In this document: positions 48,487-56,730 of the stretch, one piece after another
Layout: the number at the start of each line of letters is the position of its first letter
Position numbering within the stretch: position 1 is the stretch's first letter
Assembly (NCBI RefSeq): GCF_008830365.1
Contig: NZ_WBKI01000004.1
Location: forward strand, 248,001-312,000
Source of the DNA: Serratia proteamaculans
GTDB taxonomy: Bacteria > Pseudomonadota > Gammaproteobacteria > Enterobacterales > Enterobacteriaceae
Direction of reading: 5' to 3'
Length of the DNA: 64,000 nucleotides
Notes under the pieces: generated by a model
What the model was told of the DNA's origin: nothing
Database searches by the model: none
Seen by the model: the letters and a program-made list of their open reading frames with translations, nothing else
Position numbers and translations under genes: made by a program

Positions 48487-49896
48487 TCATTCTAGCATGC
48501 ATGGCGTCAGCGACCAGTGCTCGAGCGCCAGTGGAGCTTCGCCACTCAGGTGCAGCAGCGGTTGTGGACCAGGGAAGTAGCGCGCGCTCATCACCGCTTC
48601 GCCATGGTTGATAAAAATCTCCACGCTGGAACGGTCAAACAGCAGTTGCAGTTGGTTGAGGTTGCCCCGCCAGTAGCGGTGCTCCGGCTGCCCGCTACGC
48701 AGGTTATTACGCGTCAACTGCAGCAAGTTACCGTCCCAGACCAGCGTCATTGCCCCGCCAAAGTCAGCGCTAAATGCCCCCGTGGGGGTCAGCAGTAGTT
48801 CCGCGCTGTCAACCGGCCAGGCAGGGGCAGCATCGGCGATGCCCTGCCATTGGCGGCCTTCATCCCGCAGCTGTTGCAGTTCGCGCGCCGGTTGTTGGTA
48901 AAGCTTGCCCTGATGCAGCGACAGTTCACGCGGGCAGGTCAGGATGTGGATCCAGCCGTATTGCAACGTCGGGTGACAATCCTCGTCTTGCTCCGGCACG
49001 CCCATCCAGCCAACCAACAGACGGCGACCGTCTTCGGCCAGGGTGGTTTGCGGCGCATAGAATTCGAACCCGAGATCCAGCTCGTGGAAGGCCCCATGTT
49101 CGAACCTGGCCTGCTGATAATCCAGCTTGCCGGTCAGATAGCCTGCCTGATAAACGTTGAGATAACGCTCGGCCTGCGCCGCCAGCCCTTGTGGACAGCA
49201 GATCAGCACTTCGACGTCGTCCAGCGTAAACAGGTCCGGGCACTCCCACATATAGCCGAAATCACCGATACCGTTCAGCTGTGAACCGGCAATCTCACCC
49301 AGCAACTGCCAGTTGCGCAGATCGGCGGAGCGCAGCAGCAGCACTTTGCCGCAGTTTTGCAGGTCACGAGCGCCGAGCACCATGTACCACTGATCCTGAT
49401 GACGCCAGACTTTGGGATCGCGCACGTGGCCGCTATAGCCCGGTGGCAGCGGCAATACCGGGCCGAGCTTGTCATAGCCGCCTTGCGCATTTTCTTGCGC
49501 CAGACACTGGTAGGCGGTGCGGGAACCGTCGGGGTATTTAACGTTGCCGGTATACGCCAGCATGATTTTGCCGTCCGCCACCACCGCCGAGCCGGAGTAA
49601 CAGCCGTGGCTGTCGTAACAGGCACCCGGTACCAGGGCTACCGGCTGATGCCGCCAGTTGACCAGATCCGTCGACTGCCAATGGCCCCAACATTTGTTGC
49701 GGTGATCGCAACCCAGCGGGTTCCACTGATAGAACAGGTGGTAGACGCCGTTATGCTGAATAAAGCCATTGGGATCGTTGAGCAACCCGACGCTGGGCGC
49801 CAGATGCCACGCCGGCCGGTGCGGATCGCGCAGCGCCTGTGGCATGCCGTTCATCAACGCCTGAACGGCCTGTTTCATTAATTGCAGTTCTTCCAT
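48487..49896 (-). CDS. scrB: sucrose-6-phosphate hydrolase (GH32)
   Basis: A 469-residue GH32 invertase that splits sucrose 6-phosphate to glucose 6-phosphate and fructose. The nucleophile lies in GLLNDPNGF, the transition-state aspartate in HVRDPKVW and the acid/base glutamate in WECPDLF. The start overlaps the scrA stop by one base. Reading order on this strand is scrK, scrY, scrA, scrB, scrR, as in the Klebsiella/pUR400 sucrose operon. Confidence 0.94.
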   Translation of the reverse strand: MEELQLMKQAVQALMNGMPQALRDPHRPAWHLAPSVGLLNDPNGFIQHNGVYHLFYQWNPLGCDHRNKCWGHWQSTDLVNWRHQPVALVPGACYDSHGCYSGSAVVADGKIMLAYTGNVKYPDGSRTAYQCLAQENAQGGYDKLGPVLPLPPGYSGHVRDPKVWRHQDQWYMVLGARDLQNCGKVLLLRSADLRNWQLLGEIAGSQLNGIGDFGYMWECPDLFTLDDVEVLICCPQGLAAQAERYLNVYQAGYLTGKLDYQQARFEHGAFHELDLGFEFYAPQTTLAEDGRRLLVGWMGVPEQDEDCHPTLQYGWIHILTCPRELSLHQGKLYQQPARELQQLRDEGRQWQGIADAAPAWPVDSAELLLTPTGAFSADFGGAMTLVWDGNLLQLTRNNLRSGQPEHRYWRGNLNQLQLLFDRSSVEIFINHGEAVMSARYFPGPQPLLHLSGEAPLALEHWSLTPCMLE

Positions 49897-51266
49897 TATT
49901 CACTGTCCGTTTTGTATTTCAGCAGCAACGAGAGAATAAAGGCGCTGCCAAAGGCGATCACCAGACCAATGATATAGCTGACCAGCGAGCTGGCCTGCAC
50001 AATCGCCATCCCTGGGATAGCCGTCAGCCCGACCGCATTCATGCCAACATGATTGGCCACCACCCAGGCTCCCCCGAGCGCGCCGCCTGCCAATGCTGCC
50101 AGGAACGGCTTCACAAAGCGCAGGTTGATGCCGAACAACGCCGCTTCGGTAATGCCGAGCATGGCGGAAAAGGCCGAAGGTACCGCAATGGCTTTGATCT
50201 TGGCATCGCGGGTTTTGAAATATACCGCCAGACAGGCACCGCCCTGAGCGATATTGGCCATCGACCAGATCGGCAGCAGGAAGTTAACGCCGATATTCGG
50301 GTTGCCGAGCAGCCCGGCCTCGACGGCGTGGAAGCTGTGGTGGATACCGGTGATGACGATGGCGGAATACAGCCCGCCGAACAGCAAGCCGGCAAACCAA
50401 CCGGCGTGAGCGATCAACGTGCTGAGCACCAGTGAAATACCGTCACCCAGCGCGCGGCCGGCCGGGCCGATAAACAGCATGGCGACGAAGCCGGAGATCA
50501 CTACCGTCAGGAAGGGGGTCAGGATCAGATCCAGCGAGTTGGGGATCACTTTGCGCAGCTGTTTTTCCAGCAGGCTCATAAACCACACGGTCAGCAGCAC
50601 CGGGAACACCGTGCCCTGATAGCCGATCATGGCGATCTCCAGCCCGAAGAAGTCCATGGTGTGGAAACCGCTGGCGACGCCCCAGGCATTGGTCAGCGCT
50701 GGATGGGTCAGGATGCCGCCGAGCGTGGCCCCCAGATAGGGGTTACCGCCGAACTCACGTGCGGCGGTGAAGCCAATCAGGATCGGTAAAATAATGAATG
50801 CCGCCGAGCTGAACATATCCAGCATCACAAACACGGCGCTGTTGGCATCGGCCCAGCCGTAGGTTTTTACCATGCCGAGCAGGCCCATCAACAGGCCGGA
50901 GGCGACGATAGCCGGGATGATCGGCACAAAGATGTTCGACAGCAGGCGGGCAATACGTTGCAGCGGGTTGAGTTTCTTCGCCGCGATGTCGGCGGCCTCG
51001 GACTTGCTGGATTCGCTGACACCGGCCGCCTTGATAAATTCTGCGTGCACCTTGTTGACCAGCCCGGTGCCGAAAATCACCTGGATTTGCCCGGCATTGC
51101 TGAAGCAGCCTTTCACGCCCTCCAGCTTGCCGATTGCCACCTTGTCCACCTTGCTGTCATCCAGCAGCACCAGGCGCAGACGCGTGGCACAGTGGGCGGC
51201 GCTGGCAATGTTTTCTTTGCCGCCGAGCAGCGGCAACAGCGCGTTAGCGGTTGCGGTAATGTCCAT
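49896..51266 (-). CDS. scrA: PTS sucrose transporter subunit IIBC
   Basis: A 456-residue sucrose permease with a fused N-terminal IIB domain (AAHCATRLRLVL with the phosphorylated Cys) and a C-terminal IIC domain (IPAIVASGLLMGLLGMV, GITGIHHSFH-type motif as ITGIHHSFHAVEAGL). The same length as enteric ScrA. The ATG at 51266 follows GGGAGTGAAC and is preferred over a GTG two codons upstream. It needs a separate IIA, normally Crr. A hairpin followed by T lies between scrY and scrA. Confidence 0.94.
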   Translation of the reverse strand: MDITATANALLPLLGGKENIASAAHCATRLRLVLLDDSKVDKVAIGKLEGVKGCFSNAGQIQVIFGTGLVNKVHAEFIKAAGVSESSKSEAADIAAKKLNPLQRIARLLSNIFVPIIPAIVASGLLMGLLGMVKTYGWADANSAVFVMLDMFSSAAFIILPILIGFTAAREFGGNPYLGATLGGILTHPALTNAWGVASGFHTMDFFGLEIAMIGYQGTVFPVLLTVWFMSLLEKQLRKVIPNSLDLILTPFLTVVISGFVAMLFIGPAGRALGDGISLVLSTLIAHAGWFAGLLFGGLYSAIVITGIHHSFHAVEAGLLGNPNIGVNFLLPIWSMANIAQGGACLAVYFKTRDAKIKAIAVPSAFSAMLGITEAALFGINLRFVKPFLAALAGGALGGAWVVANHVGMNAVGLTAIPGMAIVQASSLVSYIIGLVIAFGSAFILSLLLKYKTDSE

Positions 51267-51280
51267 GTTCACTCCCTTTA

Positions 51281-51314
51281 TAAATAAAAATGCCGCCGCA
51301 GTGTTTCGCGGCGG
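51281..51314 (-). terminator. intercistronic terminator-like hairpin between scrY and scrA
   Basis: On the minus strand CCGCCGC (complement of 51308-51314) and GCGGCGG (complement of 51293-51299) form a stem, followed by CATTTTTATTTAT and then the scrA ribosome site. It may attenuate transcription into scrAB or protect the upstream mRNA. Confidence 0.5.
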
Positions 51315-51331
51315 AAATCAGCTAATTAGCG

Positions 51332-52740
51332 TCAGAAGAAGTACTTGAATCTGGCACGCACGCCGTAGCGCTGATCGTCGCTGGCGTTGGCTATCTTGTT
51401 CTCGGCGTTGGCCTCCAGCATTGAGACGTAGGCGCCAAGATACAGATTGAAGTTCTTCATATTCATGATGTTTGGTATTTGGTACGAAGTATGAATGGTA
51501 TGAATGTCATATTTGCCCGGCTCGTTGAGCGGGTTGCTGATATCGGCACTCATCCCAGTGGTATTGAACTCTTGGATACTGTTGTGGGCGTAGATATAAC
51601 CCACTTCAAAGCGGCGCCACAGGACGTTGATTCCGGCGGTAAAGTCCTGCTCACCGGAGGCATCCAGGTAGGCGGTGCTCAGGTTGGCGACTACGCCGTT
51701 GTCCGGATTGGCGGCGGTGTTGTTCCAACTGAGGGTCATGCCGTAGCCGTTACGTTTGGATTGGTCGACAAATTGCCCCTGGCTGTCGTGATAGCCGTAG
51801 GCATTGTTGACCACGTTGCTTTCCATCGCGACCGCCGCGCTGAGCTGGTCTTTTTTCCAGGCGAGCACCGGTCGCAGGTAGGCGACATTTTTCTTATTAT
51901 CCAGGCTGTTGCCATGGTAGGCCTCATCCTGGAACAGTGAGGTACCGTCTTCCACCAGCGTATTTAGCTCGAAGTAGAAGTCACCGGCGTACTTGCTGAG
52001 CATCAGGTTGCCGCCGCTGCTGCTACGGCCACGGCCTTCTTTCATCATGTAGATATAGCCGAAGCCATCGGCATACAGATCGTTGGCGGTATTGCCGGAA
52101 TACTGGATGAAAGTATCCTGATTGAGCGGGAACATGTCGTAGGCTTCAAACCGGCCAATCTTGGTCTGCCAGTTCTTTTCGTTACCGAAGAAGAAGGCGG
52201 CATCGTCGAGGTTCATTTTTCCGGTCATGTCGGCCAGCGGTTGCACGCTGAAGCCGGAGAAATTGCCGTCCGGATTGCGTCGGTAGCCGTCCACACCAAC
52301 CAGAATACGGCCGTTGATATCCCAACGCTCTTTGTTGCCCGGCTTCCAGTCCTTGTTGTCGCTGCTTTTCAGCGAGGTGAGCTGGCCGCTGCGGCTGGCG
52401 CCGTCCAGGTTGAACTCGACGTCGCCATACAGTTTCAGGTCGGTTAATCCGGTGAGTTGCAGCTTGCCGGCCGGTGCGGCGTGGGTTTCCAGCGTCGCGG
52501 TGCGCTGAACAACCTGTTGGGTTTGCTGCTCGGTGTTGGCGGTGCGTAATTCCAACTGTTGTGCCTTGCGTTCCGCCGCCGTGGCACGCGTTTCCGCCTG
52601 GACAGCTCGCTGCTCGGCCTGTTGCAGCCGTTGTTCCAGCGCATTCAGACGGCTTCGATACTGGTATTGGTACCAGTCGCGGCCGCAGAGGTGGAGATGA
52701 GAAGCCCTGTAGTGACTGCCAGATAGCCAAGTTTTTTCAT
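51332..52740 (-). pseudogene. scrY: sucrose-operon glycoporin (scrY position), apparent 5' frameshift
   Basis: An outer-membrane sugar porin of about 470 residues. The ATG at 52740 encodes a proper signal peptide (KKLGYLAVTTGLLISTSAAATG) but meets TGA after 32 codons. The expected continuation, RLNALEQRLQQAEQRA with a ScrY-like coiled coil, is in another frame. One base seems missing within 52648-52656 (GCCCGT appears as GCCGT). The alternative start at 52753 is in the second frame but gives no signal peptide. After the coiled coil the barrel (YGDVEFNLDGASRSG...) differs from the LamB-like barrel of classical ScrY and looks more like RafY-type porins. Confidence 0.75.
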
Positions 52741-52783
52741 GATTTTCTATCATCCGGGGTGGTTGTTATTATTTTTTGCTAAA

Positions 52784-52883
52784 TTGCTAAACCGGTTTTT
52801 CACGAAGAAAGATAGAGAGTTGAACGGCGACTGGCAATCAAGTTTGCTAACCCGATTCAGCTATTGTGATCAAGTCCGCAAAT
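52784..52883 (-). promoter_or_regulatory. scrY promoter with CRP site and two ScrR operators
   Basis: On the minus strand TTGCCA (52832-52837), a 17-base spacer and TATCTT (52809-52814) form a promoter. A CRP-like site with TGTGA (52862-52883) is centred about 70 bases upstream of the expected start, the usual class I position. Two operator-like sequences flank the promoter: TTGCTAAACCGGTTTTTC (plus strand 52784-52801) and TTGCTAACCCGATTCAGC (52844-52861). The same motif occurs before scrK. It fits ScrR repression plus cAMP-CRP activation. Confidence 0.6.
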
Positions 52884-52955
52884 TATGTTCTGGAGATGAA
52901 AAGTGGGGAGGTACCCAATGCCCTGTGGCATTGGGCCTGACTTGTAGCTATCGGG

Positions 52956-53885
52956 TTAGCGCCGCAGGAAGTCCTGCAACTCGTCGGCATGCGGCAGGGC
53001 GGTCATAGCGCCTTTGGCGGTGGTGGCCAGCGCCCCGCAGGCCTGGGCCTGGGCGATCACTGCAGGCCACTGAGCTTCCTGCGGCAAAGCGCCGAGATGA
53101 GCCAGTGCGGCCAGCAGACCGGCGACAAAGGCGTCACCTGCACCGGTGGTATCGACCGGGGTGATTGAAGGGGCGCGGAAATGGCGGATCTGTTTGCCGT
53201 CATGCACGCAGACACCGTCGCCGCCCAGTGTCACCAGCAACAAACGCAGTGGGTATCGCTGCATCATCCAATCGATACCGCTCTCCAACTCGCCGATATT
53301 GCTGATAAAACTCAGTTCTTCCAGCGAAATCTTCACCACGTCCGCCAGCAATAACGCCTTTTGCAAGCAGGGTCGCAGCGCTTCCGGCTGGTGCCAAACG
53401 TCTTCACGAATATTTGGGTCAAAGCTGACCCAGCCACCGGCCGCCTTGATGTTCTCCATTGCGGTGAAGGTGGTGCTGCGGCTGGGTTCCTGTGACAGAG
53501 CGATAGAGCAGACGTGCAGCCATTCATCCGCTTTGAAATCAGGCAGATCCTCGGGTTGCAGGAACAGATCGGCGCTTGGGCTGACCATGAAGGTGAAGGA
53601 GCGTTCGCCCATCAGATCAAGATCCACCACCACGGTAGAGGTGTGGTGGTCTGGATCCTGTGACATATGGCCGATGTCGACCTGCTCTTCGCTCAGTACC
53701 TGCTGCAGGAAAGCGCCGAAACTATCCTGGCCTACCCGGCCGATAAAGGCGCTGTTGCCACCCAGGCGGGCGATACCGACCGCCACATTGGCCGGAGCGC
53801 CACCGGGGCATTTAAGGTAACTGTTTGAATTTTCAGGTACCAGGTCGACAACTGCATCACCCAGCACCCATACGCGATTAACCAT
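52956..53885 (-). CDS. scrK: fructokinase ScrK (PfkB family)
   Basis: A 309-residue PfkB-type sugar kinase matching Klebsiella ScrK; it phosphorylates the fructose released by ScrB. Motifs: VLGDAVVDLVP at the start, CPGGAPANVAVGIARLGG, and the ATP/anion-hole signature DTTGAGDAFVAGLL near the C-terminus. It is the first gene of the scr cluster with its own promoter; 215 bases, including the scrY promoter, separate it from scrY. Confidence 0.93.
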   Translation of the reverse strand: MVNRVWVLGDAVVDLVPENSNSYLKCPGGAPANVAVGIARLGGNSAFIGRVGQDSFGAFLQQVLSEEQVDIGHMSQDPDHHTSTVVVDLDLMGERSFTFMVSPSADLFLQPEDLPDFKADEWLHVCSIALSQEPSRSTTFTAMENIKAAGGWVSFDPNIREDVWHQPEALRPCLQKALLLADVVKISLEELSFISNIGELESGIDWMMQRYPLRLLLVTLGGDGVCVHDGKQIRHFRAPSITPVDTTGAGDAFVAGLLAALAHLGALPQEAQWPAVIAQAQACGALATTAKGAMTALPHADELQDFLRR

Positions 53886-53923
53886 GTTTGATCCCCGTTT
53901 TCATCGGTGTCTGATGGCGAGCT

Positions 53924-53952
53924 AAAATAGAAGAACCGGTTTAGCAATGCAA
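53924..53952 (-). promoter_or_regulatory. scrK promoter with ScrR operator in the spacer
   Basis: On the minus strand TTGCAT (53947-53952) and TATTTT (53924-53929) are 17 bases apart. The spacer carries TGCTAAACCGGTTC, sharing the CTAAACCGGTT core with the operator at 52784. A bound repressor would block the promoter. Confidence 0.65.
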
Positions 53953-54463
53953 CGAAAGAATCAAAGAAGACTGGCCAGGTTCGAACAGATGACGGGAGGG
54001 GGAAATAACAAAAGGGAATAATTTATAGCGGTTTAAGATAAGTAACGCGTTGACAAGTGTAATTAAAAAAGTGAACTGGTATTAATAGAATCTGTAACTA
54101 TTTAGAGTGATTAATAATGGTTGAGAGGGTTTTTAAATAGGAGGTTTCCTAAATTACGGTCATTGTTCGGTATGGTTCTTAAGTGATGAATAAATGCATT
54201 TCTTAGATGCATTTATTCATAAAATTAAATCAACAATGAAATTATTTTCATTTTTTATCCTTTAAATACATGTTGTTATATTTTTTATTTATCGTGAGGT
54301 AGTGAGGGGTATATTCGTGTGGCAGAGTGTTATTATTCTGTTTTTTGTAATCCAGGCCCCAATTTGGCGCAAAATTAAGTTGATTGTGGGCTATTCGTGC
54401 GCATAATGTTCGCGATTTTTTACAATTATTATCTTTTATTTGTCTTTCGACAGGGAAAAAGTC
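53953..54463. other. ~510-bp AT-rich region between scrK and cdiB
   Basis: No gene is supported. The stretch is visibly richer in A and T than the genes on either side, especially 54000-54460, and has a perfect 14-bp inverted repeat (listed separately). It presumably carries the promoter of the cdi operon. A 103-codon frame on the minus strand (54248-54559) runs into cdiB and has no family resemblance. Confidence 0.55.
54186..54220. repeat. perfect 14-bp inverted repeat upstream of the cdi operon
   Basis: ATGAATAAATGCAT (54186-54199), a 7-base loop TTCTTAG, and the exact complement ATGCATTTATTCAT (54207-54220). It lies 244 bases before cdiB in AT-rich DNA. It could be a regulator site or a transcribed hairpin; no T run follows on the plus strand. 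Confidence 0.6.
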
Positions 54464-56179
54464 ATGCGCCATCCCGCTTTCTCTTCGCGCAGCCTTGCAG
54501 CGCGCAAGGGCTGTATTCCATTTAGCTCCGTTGTCTTGCCACTGTTTATTTTCAGCCAACCGCTGTTAGCGGCAACCCCAAACAACGAACAGCTGATCAT
54601 ACAGCAGCAGCGGCAAAAGGCACTGGAACAGCAACTGACGCCACCAACGCCGGATGTTCGCTTGTCGCCACCTTCATCCAGCTTTGGCCGCATTGCTTTC
54701 CCGCAGGAAAAACCCTGCTTCCCTATCGAACAGGTGCAGTTGAGCGGGCAGGAAAAACTCCCCCACTGGTTGCCGTTGCAGCGTATCGCCAATCAGGCGC
54801 AGGGCCGTTGCCTGGGCGGGCAGGGTATTAACCTGCTGATGAGCACCCTGCAAAACCGGCTGGTGGATCACGGCTATATCACAACCCGCGTGCTGGCACC
54901 GACTCAGGATTTGAAAAGCGGCAAGCTGCGGTTGGTGGTGGTGCCAGGCTACGTGCGGCAGGTGAAGTTGACGCCGGACAGCGGCCATTACATTCAGCCT
55001 TACAGCAGCTTCCCGGCCCATGCGGGCAATTTGCTGGATCTGCGCGATATCGAACAGGGGCTGGAAAACCTGCAGCGCCTGCCGACGGTGCAGGCCAACA
55101 TGGAAATCATTCCCGGCGAACAGCCCGGCGAAAGCGATATTGCCCTGAACTGGAAACAGGAACGCATGTGGCGCATTGGCGCCTCACTGGATGATTCCGG
55201 CACCAAGAGTACCGGGCGTTATCAGGGTGGCCTGACCCTGTCGCTGGATAACCCATTCTCGCTCAGCGATCTGTTCTATATCTCCGGCTCTACCGATCTG
55301 CAAAACCAGGGCGGCAAAGGCACTAAAAACATCACCGGTCATTATTCAGTGCCGTTCGGCTATTGGATGGCCGGGGTGACCGCCAACAGCTACGACTACC
55401 ACCAGACCATTGCCGGTCAGAATCAGGATTACCGCTATAGCGGCAAAAGCAAGAACCTGGATTTCCAGCTCAGCCGTGTGTTGCACCGCAACGGCAGCCA
55501 AAAAACCACGCTGACCTATGACGTGCTGGCCCGCGAATCCAGCAACTACATCAACGATACCGAAGTGGACGTGCAGCGTCGGCGCACCTCCGGCTGGCGG
55601 CTGGGGTTGCAGCACCGCCACTATATTCAACAGGCCACGCTGGACGCCGGTGTCAGCTATCAGCGCGGCACCCGCTGGTTCGGCGCATTGCCGGCACCAG
55701 AAGAAACCTTTGGCGAGGCGACGGCGCTCAGCAAAATTGTGCAGCTCAACGCCCAGCTCGACGTGCCGTTCAGCCTGTTTAGCCAGAACTTCAGATACAA
55801 CGTGCAATACCAGCGCCAAATCAGCGATACACCGCTGACGCCGCAGGATCAGTTCGCTATCGGCAACCGCTGGACGGTGCGCGGCTTTGACGGTGAGCGC
55901 ACCCTGAATGCCAACCACGGCTGGTTCCTCCGTAACGATCTGGCCTGGCGCACACCCTTGCAGGGGCAAGAGCTGTACTTCGGTGCCGATTATGGCGAAG
56001 TGGGGGGCTACGGTTCTGACTATCTGGCGGGGCAACACCTGGCTGGCGGCGTGGTCGGCCTGCGCGGCTATGCGTTTAAGGTCGGTTACGACCTGTTCGC
56101 CGGTGTGCCGTTCTCCAAACCGGACGGTTTCAGCACCAGCCCGGTCACCCTGGGTTTTAACCTGAGCTGGAACTACTGA
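54464..56179 (+). CDS. cdiB: CdiB, two-partner secretion outer-membrane exporter (TpsB, ShlB/FhaC/HecB family)
   Basis: A 571-residue Omp85-superfamily transporter that exports the partner TpsA protein across the outer membrane. A signal peptide precedes AATPNNEQL; an N-terminal helix ([15 protein letters not shown]) and POTRA domains follow ([20 protein letters not shown]). The barrel carries the conserved [10 protein letters not shown] motif of loop L6 and ends with a terminal aromatic (NLSWNY). The ATG at 54464 follows AGGGAAAAAG. First gene of cdiB-cdiC-cdiA, with 4 bases to cdiC. Confidence 0.93.
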   Translation: MRHPAFSSRSLAARKGCIPFSSVVLPLFIFSQPLLAATPNNEQLIIQQQRQKALEQQLTPPTPDVRLSPPSSSFGRIAFPQEKPCFPIEQVQLSGQEKLPHWLPLQRIANQAQGRCLGGQGINLLMSTLQNRLVDHGYITTRVLAPTQDLKSGKLRLVVVPGYVRQVKLTPDSGHYIQPYSSFPAHAGNLLDLRDIEQGLENLQRLPTVQANMEIIPGEQPGESDIALNWKQERMWRIGASLDDSGTKSTGRYQGGLTLSLDNPFSLSDLFYISGSTDLQNQGGKGTKNITGHYSVPFGYWMAGVTANSYDYHQTIAGQNQDYRYSGKSKNLDFQLSRVLHRNGSQKTTLTYDVLARESSNYINDTEVDVQRRRTSGWRLGLQHRHYIQQATLDAGVSYQRGTRWFGALPAPEETFGEATALSKIVQLNAQLDVPFSLFSQNFRYNVQYQRQISDTPLTPQDQFAIGNRWTVRGFDGERTLNANHGWFLRNDLAWRTPLQGQELYFGADYGEVGGYGSDYLAGQHLAGGVVGLRGYAFKVGYDLFAGVPFSKPDGFSTSPVTLGFNLSWNY

Positions 56180-56183
56180 GGGC

Positions 56184-56720
56184 ATGACAATGCGAGCAGG
56201 CGAATACGATATCAGAGCGCCGCTGATCCTCGGCGGTGACGACAGTGAGGCGGAAGCCTTTGGCGCAGCGGTCTGGCTGTGGATGCATTCGCCGATGCAC
56301 CGCGATGCGCCGTTGCACACCTTGCCAACGCTGCTGTTACCGATTATCAAGCGCCAGCAATATGTGCTGGTGTCGCAGCAAAATCAGCCGGTGTTCTTCC
56401 TCAGCTGGGCCTGGATGAGCCAGGAGGCTGAGGCACGCTACCTGACGCAGCCGGCGGTGAACATGCAGGAAAGTGACTGGAACAGTGGCGATCGTCTGTG
56501 GTTTTGCGACTGGATCGCGCCATTTGGCCATACGAGGGAAATGCGCAATCTGATCGCCGGGGAGATCTTCCCACACCTGTGCGTACGGGCGCTGTATCAC
56601 CGGGGGGATCAACGCGGAAAACGCGTGGTGAACTTTAAAGGTACGCAGGTCAGCCATCAGCAAGCGCAGCAGTGGTGGGAAAGCCACCCGTTAGCGGTCG
56701 AGCCGTCAGAAATTCAATAA
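56184..56720 (+). CDS. cdiC: CdiC, toxin-activating lysine acyltransferase (HlyC family)
   Basis: A 178-residue cytoplasmic protein with the HlyC/TosC acyltransferase pattern: WLWMHSPMHRD with the probable catalytic His, LPTLLLPIIKRQQY, FFLSWAWMSQEAEARYL, and DWNSGDRLWFCDWIAPFGHTREM with the conserved Asp. HlyC enzymes transfer fatty acids from acyl-carrier protein to lysines of RTX toxins. Here the gene lies between cdiB and cdiA, so the CdiA protein is the probable substrate. Such CdiC-linked CdiA proteins are known from some enterobacteria; this is recalled and was not checked. Confidence 0.87.
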   Translation: MTMRAGEYDIRAPLILGGDDSEAEAFGAAVWLWMHSPMHRDAPLHTLPTLLLPIIKRQQYVLVSQQNQPVFFLSWAWMSQEAEARYLTQPAVNMQESDWNSGDRLWFCDWIAPFGHTREMRNLIAGEIFPHLCVRALYHRGDQRGKRVVNFKGTQVSHQQAQQWWESHPLAVEPSEIQ

Positions 56721-56730
56721 GGACATTGCC

